DNA of 64,000 nt from Bacillus horti (GTDB lineage: Bacteria > Bacillota > Bacilli > Caldalkalibacillales > JCM-10596). The notes beneath the pieces were generated by a model. That model did no database searches and had not been told where the DNA came from. It saw only the letters and a list, made by a program, of their open reading frames with translations. Shown one piece after another: positions 8,083 through 16,750 of the stretch (its first letter is position 1; every line of letters starts with the position of its first letter). The stretch lies in assembly GCF_030813115.1 (NCBI RefSeq), contig NZ_JAUSTY010000005.1:186001-250000 (forward strand), read 5' to 3'. The position numbers were made by a program, and so were the translations under genes.

Positions 8083-9537
8083 ATGAGTAGGAATTTAACG
8101 TTATTGACCGATTACTACCAGCTAAATATGATGTATTCATATTATATGAACAATAAAATGGATCAAGAAGTTGTATTCGATTTGTTTTTTAGAAAAACGC
8201 CTTGTAAAAGTGGCTACGCTATTGCTGCGGGTCTAGAGCAGGCTATTGAGTATATTCAGGAGTTATCTTTTACTGATGAGGATATTGAGTATTTGAAACA
8301 GTCTTCGCAATATAACCAGGGGTTTCTAGATCAGTTGCGTTCCTTTTCATTTACTGGTGAGATATATGCTGTACCCGAAGGAAGTGTGGTGTTTCCACAG
8401 GAGCCTTTAGTTCGAGTTAAAGCCAAGGTTTTTGAAGCTCAGCTCATTGAAACGGCTTTATTAAATATCATTAACCATCAGACATTAATTGCTACAAAAG
8501 CGTCTCGAATTGTAGAGGCTGCTGAGCAGGATACAGTCATGGAATTTGGTCTTAGAAGAGCACAGGGACCTGATGCAGGGCTATACGGTTCACGAGCGGC
8601 TTTTATTGGGGGAGTTCATGCCACATCAAACGTGTTGGCAGGCAGAGAGTTTCAGATTCCAATTAGAGGAACACATTCCCATTCCTTTGTCCAAAGCTAC
8701 CCAACTGAAACAGAGGCTTTCGAGGCATTTGCTCGTACGTTTCTAACGAACTGTATTTTACTAGTGGATACGTATGATACGCTGGCATCAGGTGTGCCTA
8801 ATGCGATTCGAGTTTTCAGAAAGATGAAGGAGGAGCTAGGAGAGGCATTTGTCAATTATGGCATTCGTCTAGACAGCGGAGATTTAGCTTATTTATCGAA
8901 GGCAGCTAGAACGCTATTAGATGAAGCAGGTTTTCCTGAAGCGATTATCGTAGCTTCAAGTGACCTAGATGAGTATTTAATTCGTGATCTAAAGGGACAG
9001 GGGGCTAAAATTAATTCATGGGGAGTGGGAACAAATCTGATTACCTCTAGGGATTGTCCTGCGCTTGGTGGAGTGTACAAGCTTGTAGCAGAAGAGGAGC
9101 AGGGAGTACTTAAGCCCAAAATAAAGGTGAGTGAAAACCCGGAAAAAATCACCACCCCTGACTTTAAGAAGGTTGTACGATTCTATGATCGTAAGCAGCA
9201 CAAAGCGCTGGTTGATCTTATCATGCTCGAGCATGAAGAGATTCCGACTGAGGAATTTGTTGCCTTTGATCCGGTGAATACGTGGAAAAAGAAGAAGATC
9301 AAAAACTACAGCACTAAAGAGCTTTTGCTCCCTATATTTATTGAAGGAAAGCTTGTTTATGAATCGCCTAGCTTAAAGGAGATTCAAGAATATGCTAAGC
9401 AGGAAAAGCACACATTCTCAGCAGAAATTCTAAGGCTGACAAACCCACATACGTATCATGTTGACTTATCTCCAGCGTTATGGGAGCTGAAAAACACGCT
9501 GCTAGCGGAGGCTAGACATTCTGAATTCGAAGAGTAA
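8083..9537 (+). CDS. pncB: Nicotinate phosphoribosyltransferase
   Basis: Makes nicotinate mononucleotide from nicotinate, PRPP and ATP in NAD salvage. The 484-aa length and N-terminus (LTLLTDYYQLNMMYSYY) are typical. The catalytic His region is RGTHSHSFVQSY, and the PRPP/phosphate-binding C-half shows VNYGIRLDSGDLAYLSK and INSWGVGTNL. The ribosome site is a modest AGGTG; 30 bases upstream GCTCCTTTAAGGAGGAGC could fold into a small hairpin whose role is unknown. Single gene, no partner in the pathway nearby. Confidence 0.95.
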   Translation: MSRNLTLLTDYYQLNMMYSYYMNNKMDQEVVFDLFFRKTPCKSGYAIAAGLEQAIEYIQELSFTDEDIEYLKQSSQYNQGFLDQLRSFSFTGEIYAVPEGSVVFPQEPLVRVKAKVFEAQLIETALLNIINHQTLIATKASRIVEAAEQDTVMEFGLRRAQGPDAGLYGSRAAFIGGVHATSNVLAGREFQIPIRGTHSHSFVQSYPTETEAFEAFARTFLTNCILLVDTYDTLASGVPNAIRVFRKMKEELGEAFVNYGIRLDSGDLAYLSKAARTLLDEAGFPEAIIVASSDLDEYLIRDLKGQGAKINSWGVGTNLITSRDCPALGGVYKLVAEEEQGVLKPKIKVSENPEKITTPDFKKVVRFYDRKQHKALVDLIMLEHEEIPTEEFVAFDPVNTWKKKKIKNYSTKELLLPIFIEGKLVYESPSLKEIQEYAKQEKHTFSAEILRLTNPHTYHVDLSPALWELKNTLLAEARHSEFEE

Positions 9538-9558
9538 AGTAGTTATGATATTAAGGAG

Positions 9559-9670
9559 TAATTAGTGGTGAAAAGAAGAATAGCTAATTATGGTCACAAT
9601 GAATAATTAGTGGTGAAAAGAAGAATAGTCAGTTGTTATCGCAAAGAGTAATCAACGGTGAGATGAAGAG
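9559..9670 (+). repeat. 45-bp tandem repeat with tiny ORFs
   Basis: The 25-bp core TAATTAGTGGTGAAAAGAAG... occurs at 9559-9583 and again at 9604-9628, a 45-bp period, with a decayed third copy near 9648. Each full copy carries a GTG followed by AAAAGAAGAAT and stops within about a dozen codons; the first is preceded by AAGGAG. They may be nothing more than a repeat. The rest of the gap up to the minus-strand HD gene holds the palindromic repeat element listed separately and no other gene. Confidence 0.5.
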
Positions 9671-9772
9671 TTTTTAATAGTGAAAATGAAGTATTATTCT
9701 TTGTGAGATAAGGGGTTGTTCACAAGTAGAACTTTCTACGTGTGTTCAGCTTCTTTTCTTTGTCTTTCATCT

Positions 9773-9954
9773 GTAACGGTCATATTTAACTCTTAGAGAC
9801 CCAAATTCATAGGCTCTAGTCTCTAGGTCATATTCGACACTTAGATGGAAAATCCGCCGATTTTAGTTCAAGAAACACTTGTAAGGAGCATATTTGACCG
9901 TTAGAGATTATTGAGGGTCAAAAATCGCTTCTAAGGTGCAAATATGGCCGTTAG
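9773..9954. repeat. Composite palindromic repeat element, copy A
   Basis: Four 24-bp units at 9773-9796, 9821-9844, 9881-9904 and 9931-9954. Units 1-2 are on the plus strand and units 3-4 on the minus strand. Shared core: CTAACGGNCAT, seven variable bases, then CTTAG-type end. Start-to-start spacings are 48, 60 and 50 bases. The element at 38327-38510 has the same layout. It lies in a non-coding gap between convergent pncB and the HD gene. It resembles REP/BIME-type intergenic palindromes in organisation, not in sequence. Confidence 0.75.
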
Positions 9955-10059
9955 AAGTTTCGGAGCCCCAAGAAGTCGACATAGATGCAGAAATATCCGT
10001 AATTCTAAATTAATAAATCGTTATTTTCTTAGGGACCAAAGCTTAACGGTAAGTAGGCA

Positions 10060-10617
10060 TTAGTTGGATAGGAGTGAAATGGTACGAATAGATGGTGAAG
10101 AGCAGGACTGAGGAGCTGCTTCAATTTTCTTATCTAGTTGCTTAATCAGTAGTTTCTCCTTACTTTGATCCAGCTGACGATAATGATGCTGATGATTAGG
10201 CTGTTTATCCATTTCATCTGCAATATGAACAATTTCCTGTAATCTGCTTAACTGAATCTGACCTTCTGGTAACAGGGAATCCGTGTGTAGCAGAACGGCT
10301 AGGGATATCTCCTTCGCAGCCTTTGGATTTTCACCAAGTCGAATAAGCAGCTTGTGGGCTCGCTCAGCTCCTTTAATCGGGTGAATGTCATTTTTTTTGT
10401 AGGCGTTGTAATCCCACTCACCATCTTTGTACCAGGTATAATGTCCGATATCATGTAGGAGACCTGCTTTAGCGGCCAAGTCAGGGTTAATTCCCTTTTC
10501 ACAGGCTAATGAAAAAGCATGATAGGCTACTGAGATGGCGTGTGCCATACCGGATCGACGAATGTACTTTTGGGCGATAGGATGCTGGTAAATATCATAT
10601 ATAGTAACGTTACGCAT
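10060..10617 (-). CDS. HD-domain hydrolase
   Basis: About 185 residues. The metal-binding HD pattern is visible: HAISVAYHAFSLA, then AGLLHDIGHYTWY and AVLLHTDSLL. Such proteins are usually phosphohydrolases acting on nucleotides. It has no membrane segments. The ORF can be extended three codons upstream to a GTG, but the ATG used here has GGAGGTG at the right distance, and the extension overlaps that site. The C-terminus is Ser-rich and lacks homology I recognise. Substrate unknown. Confidence 0.8.
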   Translation of the reverse strand: MRNVTIYDIYQHPIAQKYIRRSGMAHAISVAYHAFSLACEKGINPDLAAKAGLLHDIGHYTWYKDGEWDYNAYKKNDIHPIKGAERAHKLLIRLGENPKAAKEISLAVLLHTDSLLPEGQIQLSRLQEIVHIADEMDKQPNHQHHYRQLDQSKEKLLIKQLDKKIEAAPQSCSSPSIRTISLLSN

Positions 10618-10784
10618 GAAAAACACCTCCTTTTTATGGTATTATGGGTCTAGTATTTAGGGTAAATTTTTTCTACTTTATCATACTTGTAAGATGAAAG
10701 CAATAGATGAATATTGGCGATCTCTGTTAGTCTAGGATTATCCAGTATCTTTGCTTCGGTCTATTCAGTATTTAGGAGGAAACA

Positions 10785-11258
10785 ATGAAGGAAGATCAGG
10801 TGATTTATACCCTTTGCTTTATAAGAAAAGGGACAGAAATTCTAATGCTTTATCGAAACCATCCGCCAAATGCTAAGCAATGGAACGGTGTAGGTGGCAA
10901 AATAGAGCATGGTGAAACACCAAAACAGGCTATTCAGAGAGAAATCCTAGAAGAAACAGGGCTCGACGTAGAGAATTTAGAGTATCGTGGCTTAGTGACT
11001 TGGAACGAAGAGGGCGGTACTCATGTGTATTTGGCTAACGCCTACAACGATTCATTTGTACAAACAGATGAAGGCTATTTAGCTTGGAAGCCTTTAGAAT
11101 GGGTGTTAGAAAGTCCTCAAGTTGTTTCTAATATTCCTTTGTTTTTACCCGATATGCTAAATGATAAACTCAGTGCTAAGGAGCATGCTTTTACGTATGA
11201 ACAGGAAGAGTTAGTCGGATATAAGGTAGTAGATTTACCAGATCATTGGAGGATGTAA
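10785..11258 (+). CDS. Nudix hydrolase (MutT/8-oxo-dGTP diphosphatase-like)
   Basis: 157 residues with a complete Nudix box, GGKIEHGETPKQAIQREI followed by LEETG (GX5EX7REUXEEXGU), so it should cleave a nucleoside diphosphate-X bond. The N-terminal YTLCFIRKGTEILMLYR and WNGVGGKIE are typical of MutT/YtkD-like members. AGGAGG precedes the ATG. The stop codon lies inside the ribosome site region of the next gene (start 11261), so translation of the two is probably coupled. Confidence 0.88.
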   Translation: MKEDQVIYTLCFIRKGTEILMLYRNHPPNAKQWNGVGGKIEHGETPKQAIQREILEETGLDVENLEYRGLVTWNEEGGTHVYLANAYNDSFVQTDEGYLAWKPLEWVLESPQVVSNIPLFLPDMLNDKLSAKEHAFTYEQEELVGYKVVDLPDHWRM

Positions 11259-11260
11259 AC

Positions 11261-12280
11261 ATGTTTGAGCTAGGCAAAAAGGAGATGGACGGACTGCTTC
11301 GTTTTAACCAGCAAACGATACCCGTATATATTTACACACCACTATGTGGAACGTGTAAGGTGACAACGAAGATGCTAGAAATTGTAGAAGCAGCATTGCC
11401 AGAGCTTAAGTTATACTCGTGTAACTTGAACGCTGTGACTGAAGTTGCTGAACGCTGGAAAATAGAAAGTGTTCCATGTTTAGCTTTCATTCAAGGAGCT
11501 CAGGTACAAAAGAAGATTTATGCCTTTAAATCGGTTGATGAGGTATATGAGATGCTAAAGCCTTTTGCTTGCAGGAAAAGTAATAGTAGGAGATTAATTC
11601 GGTTAGAGAGGGAAGTGATGAGAGTGAAAAAGCTAACAAATGAAGATTTTGATCAAATGGTTACTTTTTTTGATCAGATGGCTCAAACTAGCTGGCTGAG
11701 CTCAATACATGCCGAACTAGCTACATATGTCCCGCAGCAGAACGGTATTATTGCTCTTGATGTAGGCTGTGGAACGGGACGTTTCCTTCAGCGAATCCAG
11801 CATCAAATAGCAGAAGGAATTGGTATCGATCTTTCCCCAGAAATGATTAGAGAAGCGAATAGGCAGGCTGACCTGCTACAACTAACGGATCGGTTTGAGT
11901 TCCGTGTTGGGGATGCGTATGAGCTTCCTTTGAAAAACGAGAGTGTGGATGTGGCTATTTCTACCTGTATGATGTTCTTACTTCCAGAACCTGAAAAAGG
12001 GATTGAAGAGCTACATAGAGTTTTGAAAAAACAGGGAACACTTTTGATGCTAAATCCTTCACCATTGATGAATCCTGAACAGGCCTATGCTGTAGCAAAG
12101 GAGCAGGGAATTCCACAGGAGGAATGGGAGTATCTTTGGAAATGGTCAAACGTTTCAACCAGAAAGCATCGTTACGCAAAGGAAGAGCTTAAAAGTATGC
12201 TCCAGCCGGCATTTACTCAAATTGAAATCGTGGATGTCTTAGATGGATTAGCTCATATTACCATAGGTCATAAATCTTAA
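11261..12280 (+). CDS. Thioredoxin-like / SAM-methyltransferase fusion ORF
   Basis: One uninterrupted frame of 339 residues. Residues 1-105 are thioredoxin-like with a CGTC redox site at 29-32 and the cis-Pro region SVPCLAF. From about residue 120 there is a class I methyltransferase with ALDVGCGTGRF (motif I, about 165-175) and GIGIDLSPEMI. An ATG at 11618 (residue 120) has AGAGGGA before it, so the methyltransferase may also be made separately; the frame could simply be two genes whose separating stop is lost. I chose 11261 as start because of GGAGG eight bases upstream. Its end overlaps the convergent polymerase gene by four bases. Confidence 0.8.
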   Translation: MFELGKKEMDGLLRFNQQTIPVYIYTPLCGTCKVTTKMLEIVEAALPELKLYSCNLNAVTEVAERWKIESVPCLAFIQGAQVQKKIYAFKSVDEVYEMLKPFACRKSNSRRLIRLEREVMRVKKLTNEDFDQMVTFFDQMAQTSWLSSIHAELATYVPQQNGIIALDVGCGTGRFLQRIQHQIAEGIGIDLSPEMIREANRQADLLQLTDRFEFRVGDAYELPLKNESVDVAISTCMMFLLPEPEKGIEELHRVLKKQGTLLMLNPSPLMNPEQAYAVAKEQGIPQEEWEYLWKWSNVSTRKHRYAKEELKSMLQPAFTQIEIVDVLDGLAHITIGHKS

Positions 12281-13197
12281 ACATTTTGCTCTTTCAGCCA
12301 TCTCAGAACTGGCTGGAAGGGCTGTTTTGTTTTTTGTGCGAAAAAATGCTCAAAGGGACAGCCTTCTGATTTAACTCGTTGGACAATATTTTCTAGAGAA
12401 AATGGATCTGGAGAAAGTGAGCTATTAACCTCCTTCCAAAAAAGTGGGGTGGCAACAAGAGCATCTTTATTTCCCCTTGGGGAATAGGGGGCAATAATCG
12501 TTTTTCCAGCAGCGTGCTGGACGTAATCCACATAAAGCTTCTTCCCACGCTTCGCCTTTAATCTTTCAACAGTAAACCAATTAGGCTCTTTATTCACCAA
12601 ATAATGGGCGATAAACTGTGTGAATCTTCTTGTGTCATCATAGGAAAACTGGTGATCAGGAAGAGGGATGTAGAGCTGTAGTCCTTTATTTCCAGATGTT
12701 TTGATGAAAGAATACAGATTTAGCCGATCAAGCACTTCTTTAATAGCTAAAGCGGCTTCAATCGCTAATGAAAACTCCTGACGTGAAGGTGGATCAAGAT
12801 CAAACACGATTTCAGAAGGACCAGATGTATGAATCGTTTGAAAAGGGATGTGAAATTCAAGAGTTAATTGATTTCCTAGCCAAATCAGCGAGGTGAGATC
12901 AGAACAAACTATATAGGTTATATCCTTATCTTTGTGTCTTTGAATATATGAGGGAGCATAGTCAGGACAATTTTTCTGGTAAAAAAAATCATCACCTACG
13001 CCATGTGGATAGCGAATAGACGTTAATAAACGATACTGTAAAAAGGGCAGAAAATAGGGTGAAATATCCTGAAGATATTGTAAAAAACGGGCTTTGGTTA
13101 TGTTCTTTTGAGGCCATAGGGGCTTGGAGAGACTTGTAAGGCTTACGGTATGAGTACCGATTCTTACATCCCTTTTTTCTTGTATATAATCGGCCAT
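12277..13197 (-). CDS. Stand-alone LigD-type polymerase (NHEJ primase-polymerase)
   Basis: 306 residues covering exactly the polymerase (AEP) half of bacterial LigD: SLTSLSKPLWP, LTSIRYPHGVGDDFFYQKN, then the metal-binding EIVFDLDPP, IKTSGNKGLQLYIPL and VDYVQHAAGKTIIAPYSPRG. It should fill gaps and add (ribo)nucleotides during end joining. In B. subtilis this domain is fused to the ligase in YkoU; here it is a separate gene. The ATG at 13197 is chosen because GGAGGAG stands before it; the longer frame contains that ribosome site. Ku and the ligase are encoded 14 kb and 7 kb away. Confidence 0.92.
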   Translation of the reverse strand: MADYIQEKRDVRIGTHTVSLTSLSKPLWPQKNITKARFLQYLQDISPYFLPFLQYRLLTSIRYPHGVGDDFFYQKNCPDYAPSYIQRHKDKDITYIVCSDLTSLIWLGNQLTLEFHIPFQTIHTSGPSEIVFDLDPPSRQEFSLAIEAALAIKEVLDRLNLYSFIKTSGNKGLQLYIPLPDHQFSYDDTRRFTQFIAHYLVNKEPNWFTVERLKAKRGKKLYVDYVQHAAGKTIIAPYSPRGNKDALVATPLFWKEVNSSLSPDPFSLENIVQRVKSEGCPFEHFFAQKTKQPFQPVLRWLKEQNV

Positions 13198-13413
13198 CAC
13201 TATCTCCTCCAACATATGACTTCAAATCTACAATTCTACATCAACTAGGATGAACTTCTGTAAAGGTTTGTATACTTGGATGTCTTAAAGTTGAGTTTGA
13301 TGTCTTAGTTTAGTTTGAATAGCAAAGGCATCTGATATGACACTGCCTGTCATCTTGCTGTAAAATAAAATTAAAGTATATATGCTCATTTAGAAATAAA
13401 GAGGTGTTTATAA

Positions 13414-14262
13414 ATGAATAAAACTGGATTAGTCCTTGAAGGTGGAGGAAGTAGAGGGATTTTTACTGGAGGGGTTATTCAATATTTGATGGAACAGGAC
13501 ATCTATTTGCCTTATGTAATCGGTGTATCTGCTGGAGCATGTAATGGATCTTCTTATATTTCTAGACAAATGGACCGCAACCGTACCGTGAGTATTGATT
13601 TTCTTGATAATCCAGAGTATTTATCCTTGACAAACTTTATAAAGAAAAGACAGCTATTTGGTATGGACTTTTTGTTTGATCGATTGCCTAACGAGTTGGT
13701 GCCATTTGATTTTAAAGCCTATGAGCAAGGGAAGGAAGAATTTGTGGTGGGGGTAACTGATTGTATGACAGGGGACCCTATTTATTATAAAAAATCGGAA
13801 TATATGAAAGACATCTTAACGTTATTACGTGCTTCGAGCTCATTACCATTCGTTGCTCCTATCGTTTCTTTTGAAAATAAAATGCTTATGGATGGAGGTA
13901 TCTCTGATCCGATCCCGATTAAGCAAGCAGTTAAAGATGGTCAATCCAAAAATGTAATTATCTTAACGCAAAATCGTGAGTATGTGAAAAAGCCTCAGTC
14001 GTTTGGCTGGTATTTACGAAAAAAATATCGTGACTATCCTGGTTTAATTCAGGCTTCCGAGAGAAGACATATCGTCTATAATGAAACGTTACAATATATT
14101 AGGGATGAGGAGGCAAAAGGGAACATCTTTGTCATCAGCCCGACTGAAAAATTAAAGGTTGGACGTGTAGAAAGAAGCAAAGAAAAATTAACGGATTTAT
14201 ATGAAAGAGGATATGAAGATGCAGCTAAGATGGGTCCTGCTCTAAAGGAGTTTCTTTCTTAG
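13414..14262 (+). CDS. Patatin-like phospholipase (YjjU type)
   Basis: 282 residues. The oxyanion loop LEGGGSRGIFTGG (8-20), the nucleophile motif GVSAG (Ser 39) and the catalytic Asp in MLMDGGISDPIP form the Ser-Asp dyad of patatin lipases. The extension DCMTGDPIYYKKSEY and the C-terminal basic segment are typical of the YjjU subgroup. There is no signal peptide, so it is probably cytosolic or membrane-associated. AGAGGTG precedes the ATG. Single gene, no operon partner. Confidence 0.9.
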   Translation: MNKTGLVLEGGGSRGIFTGGVIQYLMEQDIYLPYVIGVSAGACNGSSYISRQMDRNRTVSIDFLDNPEYLSLTNFIKKRQLFGMDFLFDRLPNELVPFDFKAYEQGKEEFVVGVTDCMTGDPIYYKKSEYMKDILTLLRASSSLPFVAPIVSFENKMLMDGGISDPIPIKQAVKDGQSKNVIILTQNREYVKKPQSFGWYLRKKYRDYPGLIQASERRHIVYNETLQYIRDEEAKGNIFVISPTEKLKVGRVERSKEKLTDLYERGYEDAAKMGPALKEFLS

Positions 14263-14385
14263 ATATGACGGTATCACACTTGAGTTATAATATTAAAATG
14301 ATTAGAAGGTGGAGGAATAGGTATGGAGGTTCGAAAAGCTTCCAAGGAAACAGACCCTGGAAGCTCTTTAACGTATGTGTGTTTT

Positions 14386-15768
14386 CTACCCACAGCAGGT
14401 TGTTGGGTGGGTATTAGAGCTATTTGTGCTAGAGAGGTTAACACTACAAACTCCTGTTTCAGGAAGTTCTAATTCAACTTTTTGGGCTGCCTCAAAATCG
14501 CCTGTTAAATGAGCCACAATTGAACGTACCTGCTCATAGCCAGTTGCCATGAGGAACGTTGGAGCTCTGCCATAGCTTTTAGATCCGACGATATAAAAAC
14601 CTTTTTCAGGTTGTCTGAGCTCCTTTTCACCGTGAGGTCGAACAGTACCACAGCTATGAATATTTGGATCAATAAGCGGGGCTAATGCTTCAACACTCTC
14701 TGTTATTGTATCGATTGACGTTCGTATTTCGCTAAGTATATTAAAATTCGGTCTATTCCCCGTATTCACAATCATTTGGTCTATCCCTGCTAAAGTTACG
14801 GCTTCTCCTCTTTTATCTCCTACTATGCTTATCTCATCATTGGCTCGTTCAACATATTGAATACGAAATGATTTTATAACCTCAAGCTTTCCAGAATCTA
14901 CGAGCTGATGGATGTGGCTGCCAAGAGCTCCTCTGGCTTCAAGGGCATCTTTTTCTTCACCACCGTACGCTTCTTCGACGTTATCTCGTCTTATGATCCA
15001 TAGAATTTCAGTCTTTGGATGCTCTTCTTTTAGTTTTGTTAAATCAATCAAGGTGTTTATAGCAGAATGCCCACTTCCAACAACCGCCACTTTTTTGTTC
15101 GCATACTGACTTTTTTTATTCCCCAACACGTTTGGAATTCCGTAAAATATGTGTTCATTGCTCTCTTTTTCTTTATTGAACCACGCACCACTAGAGTTTG
15201 CTGGATTAGGATTTCCCCACGTTCCGGTTGCGTCCATAACAGCTCTTGCTTCAAATGTTTTGAAAGCTCCATTCTGCTCTGTATAAAGCACAAAAGGAAC
15301 GTTCTCGCGATTAGTGGTCTTCATTTTATCTATATTTTTTCGACTAATAGACAGGACTTTTGTATTCACATGTACGTAAGGTTTAATCTCAGGAATATTA
15401 GCTAAGGGTTGAAGGTATTGCTCTACAAGTTCTTTTCCAGTCGGCAGTAAGTCTAATTTTGGTGAAGTCCAATTTTGTTCGCTTAATAGACGTGTCGCTA
15501 CTTTATCCATGTTATAACGCCACGGGGAAAAAAGGCGAACATGCTCCCATGTAAGAATATTGGCTCCTACCTGCGAGCCTGCTTCTAAAAGAAAAAAGGG
15601 TTGTTTTTTATGGGCCAAGTGTGCTGCCGCTGCTAGACCTACAGGTCCAGCCCCAATAATCGCAACGGGTAACAAATCAGTTTGATTAATTTGATTTTGA
15701 TCTTGGATCTGTTGGGGTTGAGATGTACAGCAACTTTGGTTTTCTAAAGGTATGTTCATGGAATTCAT
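14386..15768 (-). CDS. arsO: ArsO-like FAD-dependent oxidoreductase of the ars cluster
   Basis: 460 residues; a flavin monooxygenase-like fold with FAD-binding AIIGAGPVGLAAAAHLA (residues about 36-52), NADPH-binding VAVVGSGHSAINTLIDL near 227-243, and a C-terminal GRAPTFLMATGYEQVRS. Proteins of this type are encoded in ars operons and called ArsO; the biochemical role is not settled. Two Cys pairs, SCCTSQ near the N-terminus and TTCCG at the extreme C-terminus, could bind As(III); that is inference. It is the second gene of an arsR-arsO operon and starts 60 bases after arsR, with AAAAGGAG before the ATG. Confidence 0.8.
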   Translation of the reverse strand: MNSMNIPLENQSCCTSQPQQIQDQNQINQTDLLPVAIIGAGPVGLAAAAHLAHKKQPFFLLEAGSQVGANILTWEHVRLFSPWRYNMDKVATRLLSEQNWTSPKLDLLPTGKELVEQYLQPLANIPEIKPYVHVNTKVLSISRKNIDKMKTTNRENVPFVLYTEQNGAFKTFEARAVMDATGTWGNPNPANSSGAWFNKEKESNEHIFYGIPNVLGNKKSQYANKKVAVVGSGHSAINTLIDLTKLKEEHPKTEILWIIRRDNVEEAYGGEEKDALEARGALGSHIHQLVDSGKLEVIKSFRIQYVERANDEISIVGDKRGEAVTLAGIDQMIVNTGNRPNFNILSEIRTSIDTITESVEALAPLIDPNIHSCGTVRPHGEKELRQPEKGFYIVGSKSYGRAPTFLMATGYEQVRSIVAHLTGDFEAAQKVELELPETGVCSVNLSSTNSSNTHPTTCCG

Positions 15769-15781
15769 AAAGATTCTCCTT

Positions 15782-15811
15782 TTGATTTATATTTAATCAA
15801 AAAAAATTGAT
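15782..15811. promoter_or_regulatory. ArsR-type operator between arsR and arsO
   Basis: ATCAA-N6-TTGAT at 15796-15811, the same pattern as the two sites upstream of arsR. An overlapping TTGAT...ATCAA (15782-15800) adds a second possible palindrome. Its position within the operon suggests an internal regulated promoter for arsO. Confidence 0.6.
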
Positions 15812-15827
15812 TTAAGGATTAAAAAAT

Positions 15828-16145
15828 TTATGAACAGCTTATTTTGCTTTCTTTTCTAAAGACACAACAAAGCTCCTCAGATAAAACATGGTTGACTTGA
15901 GCCTCGTTTAAATCATAAAAGCTCCAAGTCCCGATCGTCTCTTTGGTAATTAAGTTAGCTTCTAACAAAATTTTCAAATGGTAAGAAAGCTTAGACTGAG
16001 ATATTCCAAAAACATCCGTTAAGTCACATACGCATGTTTTACCTCGCTGGCAGAGCTGATACATAATCTCAAGTCTTTTTTCGTCTCCTAGAGCTTTAAA
16101 GATCTTCTCATAATGTTTTAAAGGGGGCATGGTTTGAGTATTCAT
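15828..16145 (-). CDS. arsR: ArsR-family arsenic-responsive repressor (105 aa)
   Basis: Winged-helix ArsR/SmtB repressor. The metal-binding helix is GKTCVCDLTDVFG, the CxCD type that senses As(III)/Sb(III), directly before the recognition helix SQSKLSYHLKILLEANLI. Additional C-terminal cysteines (LCCVF, ISCS) could complete the binding site. Two copies of ATCAA-N6-TTGAT lie upstream, and one more before arsO, so it probably represses its own operon. It is one of two ArsR proteins in this cluster, and the two have different putative operators. Confidence 0.92.
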   Translation of the reverse strand: MNTQTMPPLKHYEKIFKALGDEKRLEIMYQLCQRGKTCVCDLTDVFGISQSKLSYHLKILLEANLITKETIGTWSFYDLNEAQVNHVLSEELCCVFRKESKISCS

Positions 16146-16161
16146 TAGACATCTTCCTTAA

Positions 16162-16235
16162 TCAATTTTTTTTGATATAGCTATTATATACATTCTTTTT
16201 ATTCAATGACAACCATTTAATCAATTTATTTTGAT
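16162..16235. promoter_or_regulatory. Double ArsR operator upstream of arsR-arsO
   Basis: Two palindromes ATCAA-N6-TTGAT, at 16162-16177 and 16220-16235, 58 bases apart start to start (five to six helical turns), lie in the promoter gap between arsC and arsR. Identical pattern and spacing within each site to the copy at 15796-15811. Confidence 0.75.
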
Positions 16236-16297
16236 TTAGGGGAAAATAACTGGTTAATATCTAGGCTGTATGGAAGAAACCAAAAGAAATCTTTTGG

Positions 16298-16717
16298 TTA
16301 TTCTCCCGTTTCAGCAAATTGCTTAATTCTAGTCCCTACCTCATCACGAACACGTTGAAAGAAAGCCCACTTCTCTTCTTCCGTTCCTTCAGCTTTTGCG
16401 GGATCATCGAATCCCCAATGAACTCTTTTTACATTAGGAGGGGTAAGAGGACATTTATCAGCAGCATCTCCACATAGGGTCACAACAAGTTCTGCCTTGT
16501 TTAGGATGATAGGATCAATGATGTCTGATGTTTGCTTAGAGATATCAATGCCAATTTCATTCATCGCTTTCACAGCGTTTGGATTAAGCCCATGTGCTTC
16601 AATTCCAGCACTGTACACGTTCCATTCGTCGCCCAAATGCTGTTTGGCCCATCCCTCAGCCATCTGGCTTCTACAAGAATTCCCCGTACATAAAAAGTAA
16701 ATGGTTTTCTTAGACAT
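16298..16717 (-). CDS. arsC: Arsenate reductase, thioredoxin-coupled
   Basis: 139 residues, the normal length. Low-molecular-weight phosphatase fold with the P-loop [14 protein letters not shown] (Cys10, Cys15) and the resolving cysteines Cys82 and Cys89 in [11 protein letters not shown], the same numbering as plasmid pI258 ArsC. Reduces arsenate to arsenite by an intramolecular disulfide cascade recycled by thioredoxin. It is the third gene of the arsR-arsB-arsC operon, 33 bases after arsB. The product is then exported by ArsB or the ACR3-like pump. Confidence 0.96.
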   Translation of the reverse strand: MSKKTIYFLCTGNSCRSQMAEGWAKQHLGDEWNVYSAGIEAHGLNPNAVKAMNEIGIDISKQTSDIIDPIILNKAELVVTLCGDAADKCPLTPPNVKRVHWGFDDPAKAEGTEEEKWAFFQRVRDEVGTRIKQFAETGE

Positions 16718-16750
16718 AGTTTTAGCTCCTTTACATGACTATTATTGTGC

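Noticed and set aside
9773-9954. Possible CRISPR array (24-bp repeats with 24-36-bp spacers)
   Set aside because: Only four units, two in each orientation, with degenerate repeats, the same layout at another locus, and no cas genes. It is a palindromic intergenic element.
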